Positions 1-7,476 of a DNA stretch of 64,000 bases are shown piece after piece. Where the stretch lies: contig NZ_CP109994.1 of assembly GCF_025947065.1 (NCBI RefSeq), forward strand, positions 310,001 through 374,000, given 5' to 3'. Made by a program: the position numbers and the translations under genes. The notes below the pieces were generated by a model. It had not been told where the DNA came from. It saw only the letters and a list, made by a program, of their open reading frames with translations, and ran no database searches. This DNA is from Flavobacterium sp. N1736 (lineage in GTDB: Bacteria > Bacteroidota > Bacteroidia > Flavobacteriales > Flavobacteriaceae). Each line of letters starts with the position of its first letter. Within the stretch, counting starts at the first letter, position 1.

Positions 1-602
1 ACAACCATTGCCAATGTTGGCGTTTGCACACGTCCAATAGACAAAACTTGTTTGTAACCACCATGTTTTACGGTGTATAAACGCGTAGCATTCATTCCGA
101 GAAGCCAATCGCCAATCGCTCTCGAAAATCCTGCGTAGAATAAATTATCGTAGTTTGCAGATGGTTTTAAGTTTTCAAAACCTTCTTTTATGGCTTCGGT
201 CGTTAAGGATGAAATCCACAAGCGCTGAACTTCGCCTTTATAATTCGCCTCATTCATGACCCAACGCTGAATCAATTCTCCTTCCTGCCCGGCATCCCCG
301 CAGTTTATTACCAATTCGGCCTTGTCAAATAAACTTTTTACAATTTTAAATTGCTTCTGGATTCCTGAATTCTGAACTACTTTGGTTTCAAACTTTTCAG
401 GAAGCATAGGCAGATTGTTCAAATCCCAGCTTTTCCAATGTGGTTTGTAATCGTTGGGTTCTTTTAAAGTACATAAATGTCCAAAAGTATAAGTTACGGC
501 ATAACCGTTTCCTTCGTAATAGCCATCGTGTTTGGTATTGGCTCCCAAAACGAATGCGATTTCTCGTGCTACACTTGGTTTCTCGGCAATACAGACCTTC
601 AT
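1..602 (-). CDS. topB: DNA topoisomerase III (type IA), 5' part, runs off the window
   Basis: The ATG at 600-602 opens about 200 codons that continue past position 1, so only the N-terminal third is present. The start MKVCIAEKPSVAREIA is the typical Toprim opening with its catalytic Glu. The second Toprim motif reads NCGDAGQEGELIQRW, with DAGQEGE instead of the common DPDREGE. LSIGRVQTPTLA near the end is the conserved type IA motif that precedes the active-site tyrosine, which lies outside the window. The family relaxes and decatenates single-stranded DNA. Family assignment is firm. Whether this is the chromosomal housekeeping copy or one from a mobile element cannot be judged from this part. 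Confidence 0.9.
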   Translation of the reverse strand, partial: MKVCIAEKPSVAREIAFVLGANTKHDGYYEGNGYAVTYTFGHLCTLKEPNDYKPHWKSWDLNNLPMLPEKFETKVVQNSGIQKQFKIVKSLFDKAELVINCGDAGQEGELIQRWVMNEANYKGEVQRLWISSLTTEAIKEGFENLKPSANYDNLFYAGFSRAIGDWLLGMNATRLYTVKHGGYKQVLSIGRVQTPTLAMV

Positions 603-732
603 TTTCTCTTTCTATTTTGAAAGCGAAATTAGGGATTTATTATAAGAAAGTTGCAAAGGTTTTAGGCGCAAAGGTACAAAGGCTTATTAATGCCTGCTTT
701 TTTTAATCTTGCAAAGTCGCAACTATTAGTCT

Positions 733-798
733 TTGCGAGGAACGAAGCAATCACAGCTGCTGCATCAATTGTAAGTGAGATTGCTTCGTTCCTCGCAA
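733..798. repeat. Palindromic intergenic repeat (20-bp perfect arms)
   Basis: The arm TTGCGAGGAACGAAGCAATC (733-752) is matched by its exact reverse complement at 779-798 around a 26-base loop. It lies between the topoisomerase gene and the 3' end of the monooxygenase gene. A second left arm occurs at 2887-2906. This looks like a dispersed palindromic repeat; as RNA it could also act as a terminator-like hairpin. Confidence 0.8.
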
Positions 799-827
799 GG
801 ACGTTGATTATGGATGTTACTTGCTTA

Positions 828-1988
828 TTATTCTCCACCAAAAAAATCCAACATCGTTTGTAAAGCCTCTTTCGAATGCATTTTTTCGCCATTTTCAATT
901 GATTCCTGTGCGGCTTTTGAAGCTCTTTCACGCATGCTTGTTTCATAAAAAGAAATAGCTTCCTGAACTGTTTTATGCTTATCAGATGTTAGGCATTCGC
1001 TTAATTCTAAAGCATCGAGCATCGCCATATTAGCGCCTTCGCCGGCAAAAGGAGGCATTACATGCGCCGCATCGCCAATCATAGTTAAATTTGGTAAAGC
1101 TTCCCAATTTTGATCCAGAGGCATGCAATAAATCGGACGAGGAATAAAAGGTGCTGAAACATTTTCGAATAATTCATGCCAAATGCTTTTCCATTCCGGA
1201 TATTCATTTTTGAACCATGCTAACATTTGCGTTTTATCAGCATAATCCAAACCGTTTGTTTTTGTCCAGTTTTCATCGGCTTTAAAGCTTGCGTAGAAAC
1301 CAAGATCGCCGCCGCCTTTTTGTCCGAGTAAAATATTTTGAGTGTCTCCAAATGCCATTATTTTTCCGCCATCTATAAGCGAAGTAATATTAGGTGCATT
1401 TTTTGCCGACTCATAAATATTGCCTTCAAGCATTAATATTCCGGTGTAAAAAGCTTTGATGTCTGTAATATAAGGTCGGATTTTTGAATTGGCGCCATCA
1501 GAAGCAATTACAATATCGGCGTAAACTGATTTTCCGTCTTTAAAATGCAATAACCAACTTTCGTTTTGAGCTTCCATTGAAACAAAATGACTGTTCCAAA
1601 TCACAGTTTCAGACTGTAAAGATTCTAATAATATTTTGCGTAATGCACCGCGATCTATTTCAGGGCGAAAATAAGCGTTGCCAAAATCTTCATCGACATT
1701 AATTTCGTGATCGCTGAAAAATATTTCTGCTTTTTCGTTTAAGATTAACGTTTTATCTGCACCCGGCAGAAAATTATTTTTGAATTCCTCAAATAAATCT
1801 GCTTTGTGAATTGCCGCCAATCCTGATCCGTCGTGCAAATCAAGCGGAGAACCCTGAACGCGTGCGTTTTTGTTTAAATCTCTTTCGTATACTTTTACAT
1901 TTACGTTTTGCAATTGTAAAAGTCTGGCTAAAGTAAGTCCGCCCGGACCGCCGCCAATAATGGCAACTTCTTTATTTTCTAGTAACAT
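828..1988 (-). CDS. TetX-like FAD-dependent monooxygenase
   Basis: A 386-residue class A flavoprotein monooxygenase. The N-terminus has the dinucleotide-binding motif GGGPGGLTLARLL followed by VYERD. RVQGSPLDLHDGSG matches the region at the same place in Tet(X). DGANSKIRPYI is the mid DG motif, and GDAAHVMPPFAGEGANMA near residue 310 is the FAD ribityl/phosphate-binding GD motif. The length matches Tet(X) (about 380-390). Such enzymes hydroxylate small aromatic or polycyclic compounds with NADPH and O2; in Tet(X) the substrate is tetracycline. The substrate here is unknown, and resistance should not be assumed. An AraC-type gene lies 63 bases upstream on the same strand and may control it. 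Confidence 0.85.
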   Translation of the reverse strand: MLLENKEVAIIGGGPGGLTLARLLQLQNVNVKVYERDLNKNARVQGSPLDLHDGSGLAAIHKADLFEEFKNNFLPGADKTLILNEKAEIFFSDHEINVDEDFGNAYFRPEIDRGALRKILLESLQSETVIWNSHFVSMEAQNESWLLHFKDGKSVYADIVIASDGANSKIRPYITDIKAFYTGILMLEGNIYESAKNAPNITSLIDGGKIMAFGDTQNILLGQKGGGDLGFYASFKADENWTKTNGLDYADKTQMLAWFKNEYPEWKSIWHELFENVSAPFIPRPIYCMPLDQNWEALPNLTMIGDAAHVMPPFAGEGANMAMLDALELSECLTSDKHKTVQEAISFYETSMRERASKAAQESIENGEKMHSKEALQTMLDFFGGE

Positions 1989-2051
1989 TCCTGTTTAAGT
2001 TTTAAATTAATTTTATTCCGACTGGCTATTTAGCCTTTCGTCGGGACAAAA

Positions 2052-2807
2052 TTATTGCTCTTTCAGGACGGATAATAGTATAAATCGGTCATCTTTATTT
2101 TTTAATAATTCACTGGGAACCACGCCGGAGAATTTTTTGATCTCTTTTATAAAATGGTTTTGATCTGTGAAATTTAATTCCGGAAAAAGTCTGCCTTTTG
2201 CAATATGTTCTAATGAAGCCTTGAAGCGCAGAATTTTGCAGAATGCATTTAACGAAAGTCCAAATTGTTTGTTGAAATAACGATTGATTTCGCGGCTGCT
2301 CCAGGATATTTCTTCAGAAAGCTGTTGTATTTTTATTTCACCGTTTGATTCATAAACCAATTTAAAAAGTTTGCGTTTTCTTTCGTCAATTTTGGCAGGT
2401 AAGAGTTCCTTTAGTTTCGTGGCTATTTTAGAATAAAACGCATCAAAATCTTTTAGATCGTCGTTGGTCACATTCCAAAAGTCCTTTGGTAAAACTTTGC
2501 CACTATTTAAAATATCGGTAATAGAAGTCTGTAAAAGATACTCAACTCCCAATGGTTTAAAAGTAATTTTAAAAGCCAGTGTATTAGCCGGAATATATTG
2601 TTGTTCGGGAATTGTTTCCAAGCCAATAAGTGAAATCTTAAAAGGTTCCGATTCAGATTGCATAAAAAACAAATCAATTCTTCCATCAGGCAATAAAACC
2701 ACTTCCATGTCTTTGTCTGACTTGTTATGAAACATTCCAATATTTTCTACAAAGTCAAGAAGTGACTCGTCTGGTTCTATAGCTTTGTAGTAAAAGTCGT
2801 TGTTCAT
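2052..2807 (-). CDS. AraC-family transcriptional regulator
   Basis: I prefer the ATG at 2805-2807 (MNNDFYYKAIEPDESLLDFV, 251 residues). The frame stays open to 2882, but that extension reads through the GCCACGAAGGCGCTAAG-type intergenic sequence common in flavobacteria. The N-terminal ~150 residues form a sensor region of the DUF6597/AraC type (LLPDGRIDLFF). The C-terminus carries the HTH (LSEEISWSSREINRYFNKQFG) and a second helix region ending FSGVVPSELL. The gene ends 63 bases before the TetX-like gene on the same strand, so co-transcription and control of that gene are likely but inferred. Confidence 0.8.
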   Translation of the reverse strand: MNNDFYYKAIEPDESLLDFVENIGMFHNKSDKDMEVVLLPDGRIDLFFMQSESEPFKISLIGLETIPEQQYIPANTLAFKITFKPLGVEYLLQTSITDILNSGKVLPKDFWNVTNDDLKDFDAFYSKIATKLKELLPAKIDERKRKLFKLVYESNGEIKIQQLSEEISWSSREINRYFNKQFGLSLNAFCKILRFKASLEHIAKGRLFPELNFTDQNHFIKEIKKFSGVVPSELLKNKDDRFILLSVLKEQ

Positions 2808-2886
2808 ATGAATTAAGGAATTTTGCCACGAAGGCGCTAAGACACTAAGTTTTTTTGTTTTTTGTAAAAGCAGCTTCGTCAAGTCC

Positions 2887-2906
2887 TTGCGAGGAACGAA
2901 GCAATC
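2887..2906. repeat. Second copy of the TTGCGAGGAACGAAGCAATC arm
   Basis: Identical over 20 bases to 733-752. The opposite arm is decayed: GAAACTGCTTACGGAAAGAAGCAA at 2919-2942 keeps only the ends. The copy lies between the AraC and PhzF genes and points to a dispersed repeat rather than a gene-specific signal. Confidence 0.65.
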
Positions 2907-2964
2907 ACATTAATAAGAGAAACTGCTTACGGAAAGAAGCAATTTACAATAATCTGTTGTTTAT

Positions 2965-3762
2965 TTACAAAACAAATTCACCTTTTAAAATCGTCACCGC
3001 TTCACCTAAAATGAAAACTTTGTCATCTAAAAGTTCCGTACTCATCGTTCCTGTTCTTGATGAAGACTGATACGCATTCAGTTTTGTTTTGTTGAGTTTT
3101 TGTACCCAATACTTCGTCAAAAAAGTTTGAACGCCACCTGTTACAGGATCTTCATTAGTGCCTGACCACGGCCAAAAATAACGGTAATGAAAATCAAAAA
3201 CTTCGTTGTCTGAAACCGCAGTTACTAAAACACCATTTATTTCGGTATATGAATTTACCAAAGCTGTAAAATTAGGTTTTAAATTTGCCAGTTCGGTTGC
3301 ACTTTTAATTTCAATTAAAATGATATTATTTTTAGGACTGGATCTTTTATTTACAATTTCAGAAATTCCAAGTGCGTTTATCATTTCCTGAGGAACTTCG
3401 GTTTCCTGAGTGTCGTAAACAGGAAATTGCATTTTGATTTTATTTCCTACTTTTTCAATCAACAGCTCGATATTTTCGTAGTTAATAAATTTTATAGTTT
3501 CAAATGAAGTTGTATCGAAAACAATTTTTGAAGAAGCCAATGTTGCATGTCCGCATAATGGAATTTCTGTTTTTGGCGAAAAAAACCGAATGCTATAAAT
3601 GTTGTCTGAAATTTGCTTTATAAAAGCAGTTTCAGAAAAACCAATTTCTGTTGCAATACTTTGCATTGTTTTGCTGTCTAATTCTGTGTTAGGTAAACAG
3701 ACAGCAGCCGGATTTCCTTTAAATTTTTCATTCGTAAACGAGTCTACAAAATAAGTTTTCAT
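2965..3762 (-). CDS. PhzF family isomerase/epimerase
   Basis: 265 residues, the usual PhzF length. It opens MKTYFVDSFTNEKFKGNPAAVC, the conserved PhzF start. GFSETAFI carries the glutamate that is the general acid/base in PhzF. The second half repeats the fold and includes the family signature EDPVTGG and RTGTM near the end. PhzF proteins are diaminopimelate-epimerase-like isomerases; only some act in phenazine synthesis, and no other phenazine genes are here, so the substrate is unknown. DUF1877 lies upstream on the same strand with a gap of about 35 bases, suggesting one transcript. Confidence 0.85.
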   Translation of the reverse strand: MKTYFVDSFTNEKFKGNPAAVCLPNTELDSKTMQSIATEIGFSETAFIKQISDNIYSIRFFSPKTEIPLCGHATLASSKIVFDTTSFETIKFINYENIELLIEKVGNKIKMQFPVYDTQETEVPQEMINALGISEIVNKRSSPKNNIILIEIKSATELANLKPNFTALVNSYTEINGVLVTAVSDNEVFDFHYRYFWPWSGTNEDPVTGGVQTFLTKYWVQKLNKTKLNAYQSSSRTGTMSTELLDDKVFILGEAVTILKGEFVL

Positions 3763-3797
3763 TTTTTAAATTTTATTTGAGGTTTGAACTGTATTAA

Positions 3798-4292
3798 TTA
3801 TCCTCTGCAAACAATAATTGCTTTACCATTTTCAGCAGCTTTTTTAAATGCGGTGAAAATGATTTCTACATGATGCAAAATATAATTCCAACTATTTTCT
3901 TTAGTGAAATATCCTGCATTATATACATAAGGATCTTTCATTTTCGATTCGTCATAGGCGTCTTCAATTTGTTGCATAGAAATTTGATTTAGTATTTGAT
4001 TCATTCCTGCAACATTGATTGTTTTGATATAACTTAAACCTTCTAAATTTTCTAAAGGCTCACCTAATAAACCAGCTAATATTTTTTCTTGCGAAGTATC
4101 ATTCTGACTAATTAGAAAACTTGCAATATTCCAGGCTTTATCAGAATAAAAATAATTTTCTCCTTCATCGTGAAAATCACCGTCAGGATTAACATAATTA
4201 TCATAAAAATGCTTTTCAAGTTCTTTTGGATTTTCTGAGAACTCATGAATAAACTTGTCGTCTACGAGATAAAATTCACATACAATTCCCAT
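3798..4292 (-). CDS. DUF1877 (YfbM-like) family protein
   Basis: 164 residues starting MGIVCEFYLVDD. The layout matches DUF1877: an N-terminal MGI.. strand, a central acidic region (PDGDFHDEGENYFYSDKAW), and a C-terminus of helices ending KAIIVCRG. No signal peptide or membrane segment. Members are small cytosolic alpha/beta proteins with no settled function. It probably shares a transcript with the PhzF gene downstream. Confidence 0.7.
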   Translation of the reverse strand: MGIVCEFYLVDDKFIHEFSENPKELEKHFYDNYVNPDGDFHDEGENYFYSDKAWNIASFLISQNDTSQEKILAGLLGEPLENLEGLSYIKTINVAGMNQILNQISMQQIEDAYDESKMKDPYVYNAGYFTKENSWNYILHHVEIIFTAFKKAAENGKAIIVCRG

Positions 4293-4424
4293 AAGATCAA
4301 TTTGGAGTTATTTTCTTAAATAAAAAGCAACAAGATTTTTATCAAATTTATAATTTTTAGAAATACGAAAAATTAAAGTTATAGATAATTTTACATTAGC
4401 TGTAATCCAATTTATCAATCTCAG

Positions 4425-4448
4425 TTGTATACAACCGATTGTATACAA
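4425..4448. promoter_or_regulatory. Two tandem TTGTATACAA palindromes, probable operator
   Basis: Two identical perfect 10-bp palindromes, TTGTATACAA, at 4425-4434 and 4439-4448, with centres 14 bases apart. They lie 58 bases before the ATG of the small acidic protein and just upstream of a weak -7-like TAGTTTCG (4474-4481). Spacing and symmetry suggest a dimeric repressor site. The binding protein is unknown. Confidence 0.55.
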
Positions 4449-4505
4449 TCACTTAAAAGTAAATTATTACTTGTAGTTTCGTTTCGAAGAAAAAAATATA
4501 AAATC

Positions 4506-4859
4506 ATGGAAAAAAAACATACAGAACAAGTCACAGAATTTCTAGAATCAATGAAAAGAATTGATAAATTCAAAAAGCTAAAACAAGAAAACAGTAGTAA
4601 TAATTCGTTTAGCGTAAAGCTAAACGTATCTAGTTATAACGAATTAAATTTAATGGTTTCAAGTCTTTTAAAAGCAAGTATTATTTTGCTTAATGATGAT
4701 GCTAGAAGTCAGGCAACTTTTTCATTTAATGAAGCCGATAATAATGTAATGACTTTGCTTGAAATTGCTTTACAGCTTTTACCAGAAGAAGAAATGGAGT
4801 TATTGGATGATTTGCATAAAATTCATTTGCAGTCTGCAACAATTCACGCTAATGAATAG
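4506..4859 (+). CDS. Small acidic protein, unknown function (paralogue of 34306-34620)
   Basis: I start at the ATG at 4506 (MEKKHTEQVTEFLESMKRID, 117 residues); an upstream ATG at 4425 overlaps the double palindrome and is less likely. No signal peptide or membrane segment; mostly helical and acidic. It aligns with the protein encoded at 34306-34620: a shared N-terminal helix, a VxxYxELxxxxxxxLKxxIL core, and a C-terminal EIALQLLPEEEMELLDDL block. A copy of its last 20 codons lies at 5745-5804. The other paralogue sits next to an XRE regulator. Function unknown; the tandem palindromes suggest tight control. Confidence 0.65.
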   Translation: MEKKHTEQVTEFLESMKRIDKFKKLKQENSSNNSFSVKLNVSSYNELNLMVSSLLKASIILLNDDARSQATFSFNEADNNVMTLLEIALQLLPEEEMELLDDLHKIHLQSATIHANE

Positions 4860-4881
4860 AAAAGTAATGTTTGAGGGACTT

Positions 4882-5463
4882 TTATTTTCCCGTTTTTAGC
4901 TTTGTTATTGGTGGACCAACTACCTTAAAACCATGTTCTTCTTTGAATTTTTCTTGCTGTTCAGCAGTCATGTTTTTCATTTCACCCTGACTCACTTTAG
5001 TGAAAAATTCCTCCATTTTTCCGGCAGGCTGAAAAATCATTAAAAGTCTTGCTTCACCTTCTCCCACTTTGGTAAAACTATGCGGTACCATTCGAGGTCC
5101 AAAAACACTATCGCCAGTTTTTACCTCGTATGTTTTTTCGCCCACTTTAATTATAAATTCACCTTGCAGAACGTACCACCATTCATCTTGGTTAAAATGA
5201 TAATGGTGTGGGGGACCGCCCTCTTTTACTCTGGTAGATTCATATACATATAGATCGCCATCGGTATCGTTTGCCGAAATCTTTGTGAGGAATGTGTCGC
5301 CATCAAAGAGAGAAATTTTCTTATCAAGACGAGCTTTACCAAAGCCAACCATAAAACCTTTACTTTCTCTAAACTTCTTGATCGTTTTGCCTATAGCATC
5401 AATTGGTAAAGCAGCTAAAGCAACTGCTGAAAAACAAACTGAAATGAATTTTTGCCTATTCAT
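4882..5463 (-). CDS. Exported cupin-domain protein
   Basis: 193 residues. MNRQKFISVCFSAVALAALP looks like a Sec signal or N-terminal anchor. The single cupin domain contains PPHHYHFNQDEWWYVLQGEF (metal-binding His, His and Glu) and a second motif GDSVFGPRMVPHSFTKVG with the fourth ligand His. This arrangement is seen in quercetin-dioxygenase-like and other small cupins. The C-terminal ~50 residues are charged (GEMKNMTAEQQEKFKEEHGF). It is convergent with the small acidic gene, with a 22-base gap. The substrate cannot be predicted. Confidence 0.75.
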   Translation of the reverse strand: MNRQKFISVCFSAVALAALPIDAIGKTIKKFRESKGFMVGFGKARLDKKISLFDGDTFLTKISANDTDGDLYVYESTRVKEGGPPHHYHFNQDEWWYVLQGEFIIKVGEKTYEVKTGDSVFGPRMVPHSFTKVGEGEARLLMIFQPAGKMEEFFTKVSQGEMKNMTAEQQEKFKEEHGFKVVGPPITKLKTGK

Positions 5464-5645
5464 AATTTTGATTTTGTTTCTGAGTATTAAACCAGATATT
5501 TTCGGTTCAACTAAATTACAAATTAAAATATCATGTGCAAGTAATTTGAAAAATGATTATAGGTTTAACTGTTTATATTTCATTGTTTTACGTTGTGTTT
5601 GTCTTTGTAGATTTTTTTATGGATTATGTTCACGAACTGGCTTTA

Positions 5646-5739
5646 CGCTAGCGCGAGCGCCCCGCTCGTGTCAGTACATTATTTCATATTTTATTATAGA
5701 TATGGCTTACGTTCACGAGCGAGACGCTCGCGCCAGCAG
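5646..5739. repeat. REP-like palindrome, copy 1
   Basis: The left arm begins CGCTAGCGCGAGCGCCCCGC (5646 on) and the right arm CACGAGCGAGACGCTCGCGC ends near 5739; they pair imperfectly around a ~45-base AT-rich loop. Related copies lie at 33849-33913, 34006-34069 and, as a half, at 34074-34112. GC-rich palindromes of this kind resemble REP elements moved by RAYT transposases; none is encoded here. The right end abuts a broken gene tail. Confidence 0.75.
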
Positions 5740-5744
5740 GAGGG

Positions 5745-5804
5745 GAAGAAATGGAGTTATTTGATGACTTGCATAAGATTCATTTGCAGGCTGATGGAAT
5801 GTAA
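5745..5804 (+). pseudogene. 3'-end remnant of the small acidic protein gene
   Basis: The sequence reads EEMELFDDLHKIHLQADGM and a stop at 5802-5804. It matches the end of the gene at 4506-4859 (EEMELLDDLHKIHLQSA) with about three mismatches in ~43 bases. No start or upstream coding part remains: a REP-like palindrome ends six bases before it. It looks like the tail of a duplicated gene whose front was lost. Confidence 0.7.
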
Positions 5805-5828
5805 GTTTTTCTGTGGCTAGCAACCTTT

Positions 5829-6344
5829 TTATTTATAATTTTTAAGTAATATCTTTAAATTAGAAATTGCAATTTTGCAATTATGTAAATTTTTCCCCCA
5901 AGATTCTCTTAAACTATTTCCCCATTTTTTATTTAATTTAGGGTTATATAAATAATTAGTATTTGCTAAACAAAACTCGTTTGATCTTTTTAATTCAAGA
6001 GTATAATTCATTAGATTATCAATAACTCCTTTTGGCGCTTCAGCAAGAAAATTTTTGTTAGATAGTAAATTACTACTCAATTCAAAATTAAATTTCCGAT
6101 ACACAATTCTATCATTATAATTAGGTAAAAAACTGTCTTCAAGAATTACGTTATTTGCAGTAATCTCTACTTTTAAAGCCTTCATTAATCCAAGGAAAGC
6201 TTTATGATCATTTGATTGTTCGACTTTTGAATTAATCAATAATGCTATAAGTACTCCAATTGCAGTTGAAGCTAAGCCAAATAGAAATGAAACAAATTGT
6301 TCTTTTATAAATTTCCCCATATAATTTATATTTAATAATGACAT
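5829..6344 (-). CDS. Hypothetical single-pass membrane protein
   Basis: Not recognised. The frame opens at TTG 6353. ATGs are at 6342-6344 (used here) and 6318-6320 (MGKFIKEQFVSFLF). One strong membrane helix follows (about FGLASTAIGVLIALLINS), then ~130 polar, partly helical residues ending in Lys-rich sequence. The anchor-then-helices layout recalls the DUF6090-type proteins of flavobacteria, but I see no convincing match. It lies back-to-back with the double-glycine peptide locus, with a 327-base intergenic region between. Confidence 0.55.
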   Translation of the reverse strand: MSLLNINYMGKFIKEQFVSFLFGLASTAIGVLIALLINSKVEQSNDHKAFLGLMKALKVEITANNVILEDSFLPNYNDRIVYRKFNFELSSNLLSNKNFLAEAPKGVIDNLMNYTLELKRSNEFCLANTNYLYNPKLNKKWGNSLRESWGKNLHNCKIAISNLKILLKNYK

Positions 6345-6564
6345 TTGAAACAACTATAGTACTGATTTATATCCTGCACACAAAGATTAGATACTACGAG
6401 CGATTTTTATATTTTATGTAGAGGCGATAATCTTAATATTATAACAAACATGATATTTAATTTAAACATATCAAAGAGTATAAATACCTGATTTTATGAT
6501 AAAAATCAATTAAATGCGCGCTATTAAAATGTAATTTTTATTAAGATAAGGCAGTTGTTTTGAC

Positions 6565-6603
6565 TTCCGTCCAATTTTATTAGACGGAACTATGCTAAGT
6601 TTG
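6565..6603 (+). promoter_or_regulatory. Promoter and palindromic operator for the double-glycine peptide locus
   Basis: TAAGTTTG at 6596-6603 fits the Bacteroidetes -7 consensus TAnnTTTG. Just upstream, TTCCGTC (6565-6571) and GACGGAA (6583-6589) form a palindrome spanning the -33 region, so a regulator bound there would compete with or recruit RNA polymerase. This leaves an AT-rich leader of about 60 bases to the ATG at 6672. No other feature was seen in 6345-6560. Confidence 0.55.
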
Positions 6604-6671
6604 ACCCAACAAAAAAATCTCGAGACATTACTTTGTTAAAAATTATTAATTAACTTTTTAAAATCAAAATT

Positions 6672-6836
6672 ATGGATTTAGAAAATTTAGATTTAATTGA
6701 GCTTAACTCTCAAGAACTGCAAGAAATTAACGGAGGTATTTGGTGGCCTGTAATTTGGTTCGCCGCAGAAACCGTTAATAATATAACTGATTCGTATAAC
6801 TCATTTAAAGAAGGTTACAATGCAAGTAATAGATAA
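6672..6836 (+). CDS. Double-glycine leader peptide 1 (putative bacteriocin)
   Basis: A 54-residue ORF. MDLENLDLIELNSQELQEIN then GG is an excellent double-glycine leader: the LNSQELQEINGG segment fits the LSxxELxxIxGG consensus recognised by peptidase-containing ABC exporters. Cleavage would give a 32-residue core starting IWWPVIWFAAE, rich in aromatic residues and without cysteines. Its last 17 bases overlap the start of the next peptide gene, so translation is probably coupled. Bacteriocin function is inferred from leader, size, pairing and context; signalling is an alternative. No exporter gene is in the window. Confidence 0.75.
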   Translation: MDLENLDLIELNSQELQEINGGIWWPVIWFAAETVNNITDSYNSFKEGYNASNR

Positions 6837-7017
6837 AGAAAACAGCAAAATTAATATAGAAAATTGTGAACTAATTTATTTGACCGAAGTGGAATTAAAT
6901 AACACAAATGGCGGTAGTGAATTGTCAAATTGGATATGGTACGGTATTGGTGCTATGATTGGATCGATGAGATACAGTACCGATGAGCAATTTATGCTTA
7001 CAGCATTAGGTCATTAA
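6820..7017 (+). CDS. Double-glycine leader peptide 2 (putative bacteriocin partner)
   Basis: 65 residues. The leader of 32 residues ends LTEVELNNTNGG, again the double-glycine pattern. The predicted 33-residue core begins SELSNWIWYGIGAMIGSMRY and contains GAMIG, a GxxxG motif, the helix-packing motif of class IIb two-peptide bacteriocins. The ATG lies inside the end of peptide 1, an arrangement expected for products needed in equal amounts. A hairpin and a four-helix membrane protein follow. There is no hit-based evidence; the call rests on motif and gene order. Confidence 0.7.
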   Translation: MQVIDKENSKINIENCELIYLTEVELNNTNGGSELSNWIWYGIGAMIGSMRYSTDEQFMLTALGH

Positions 7018-7025
7018 TAAAAAAT

Positions 7026-7059
7026 TGCAATCCTTATAATTTATTTTGTAAGGATTGCA
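7026..7059 (+). terminator. Hairpin after the two peptide genes (terminator or attenuator)
   Basis: TGCAATCCTTA (7026-7036) pairs perfectly with TAAGGATTGCA (7049-7059) across a 12-base AT loop. It is followed by A-rich rather than T-rich sequence, so on the plus strand it may stabilise the peptide mRNA or attenuate read-through into the membrane gene starting 16 bases later. Confidence 0.55.
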
Positions 7060-7074
7060 TAAATAAAAAATTAT

Positions 7075-7440
7075 ATGACCAATAAAACTATACATCTCCT
7101 TTGGATAATTACTACAATTTGTTTTTTATACGTTTTTTTTATAAATACATATTATAGACCATACATTTACAAAAATGAAATCTTAGATTTTGGAATTGCA
7201 GATATTGGAAATAATATTGTTATTATTCCTTTTACATATTTTCTAACGTACTTACTTCGAAGAAAGTTTATCTTTTCAGATTTTAAAGATATTTTATTTC
7301 AATTTTTAATCTTGAGTGGTTTGGAAGTTTTATCAGTTTTTGTTTCTTACATAGGAACGTTTGATTTTAATGATATAATTGGTTTACTTTTAGGAGCTTT
7401 TTTAACTTATATAATAATGCAGAAACTAAATTTACAATAA
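7075..7440 (+). CDS. Four-helix membrane protein, candidate immunity protein
   Basis: 121 residues with four predicted membrane helices, at about residues 7-26, 44-61, 73-93 and 97-115 (the last is IIGLLLGAFLTYIIMQKL). No catalytic motif was seen. It lies 57 bases after peptide 2 on the same strand, with only the hairpin between. Small polytopic membrane proteins next to double-glycine peptides are often immunity proteins; that role is inferred here. Family unrecognised. Confidence 0.6.
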   Translation: MTNKTIHLLWIITTICFLYVFFINTYYRPYIYKNEILDFGIADIGNNIVIIPFTYFLTYLLRRKFIFSDFKDILFQFLILSGLEVLSVFVSYIGTFDFNDIIGLLLGAFLTYIIMQKLNLQ

Positions 7441-7476
7441 TTAAATAGTGCAGATTTGCAATCTGTGCTTCTGCTG

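Noticed and set aside
440..706. 88-residue plus-strand ORF opposite the topoisomerase gene
   Set aside because: Antisense to a clear gene, with typical shadow composition.
828..1988. TetX-like enzyme called as a tetracycline resistance gene
   Set aside because: Sequence similarity alone does not show activity; kept as family call only.
5285..5764. 159-residue plus-strand ORF over the cupin gene and REP element
   Set aside because: It is antisense to the cupin gene and then reads through a palindrome.
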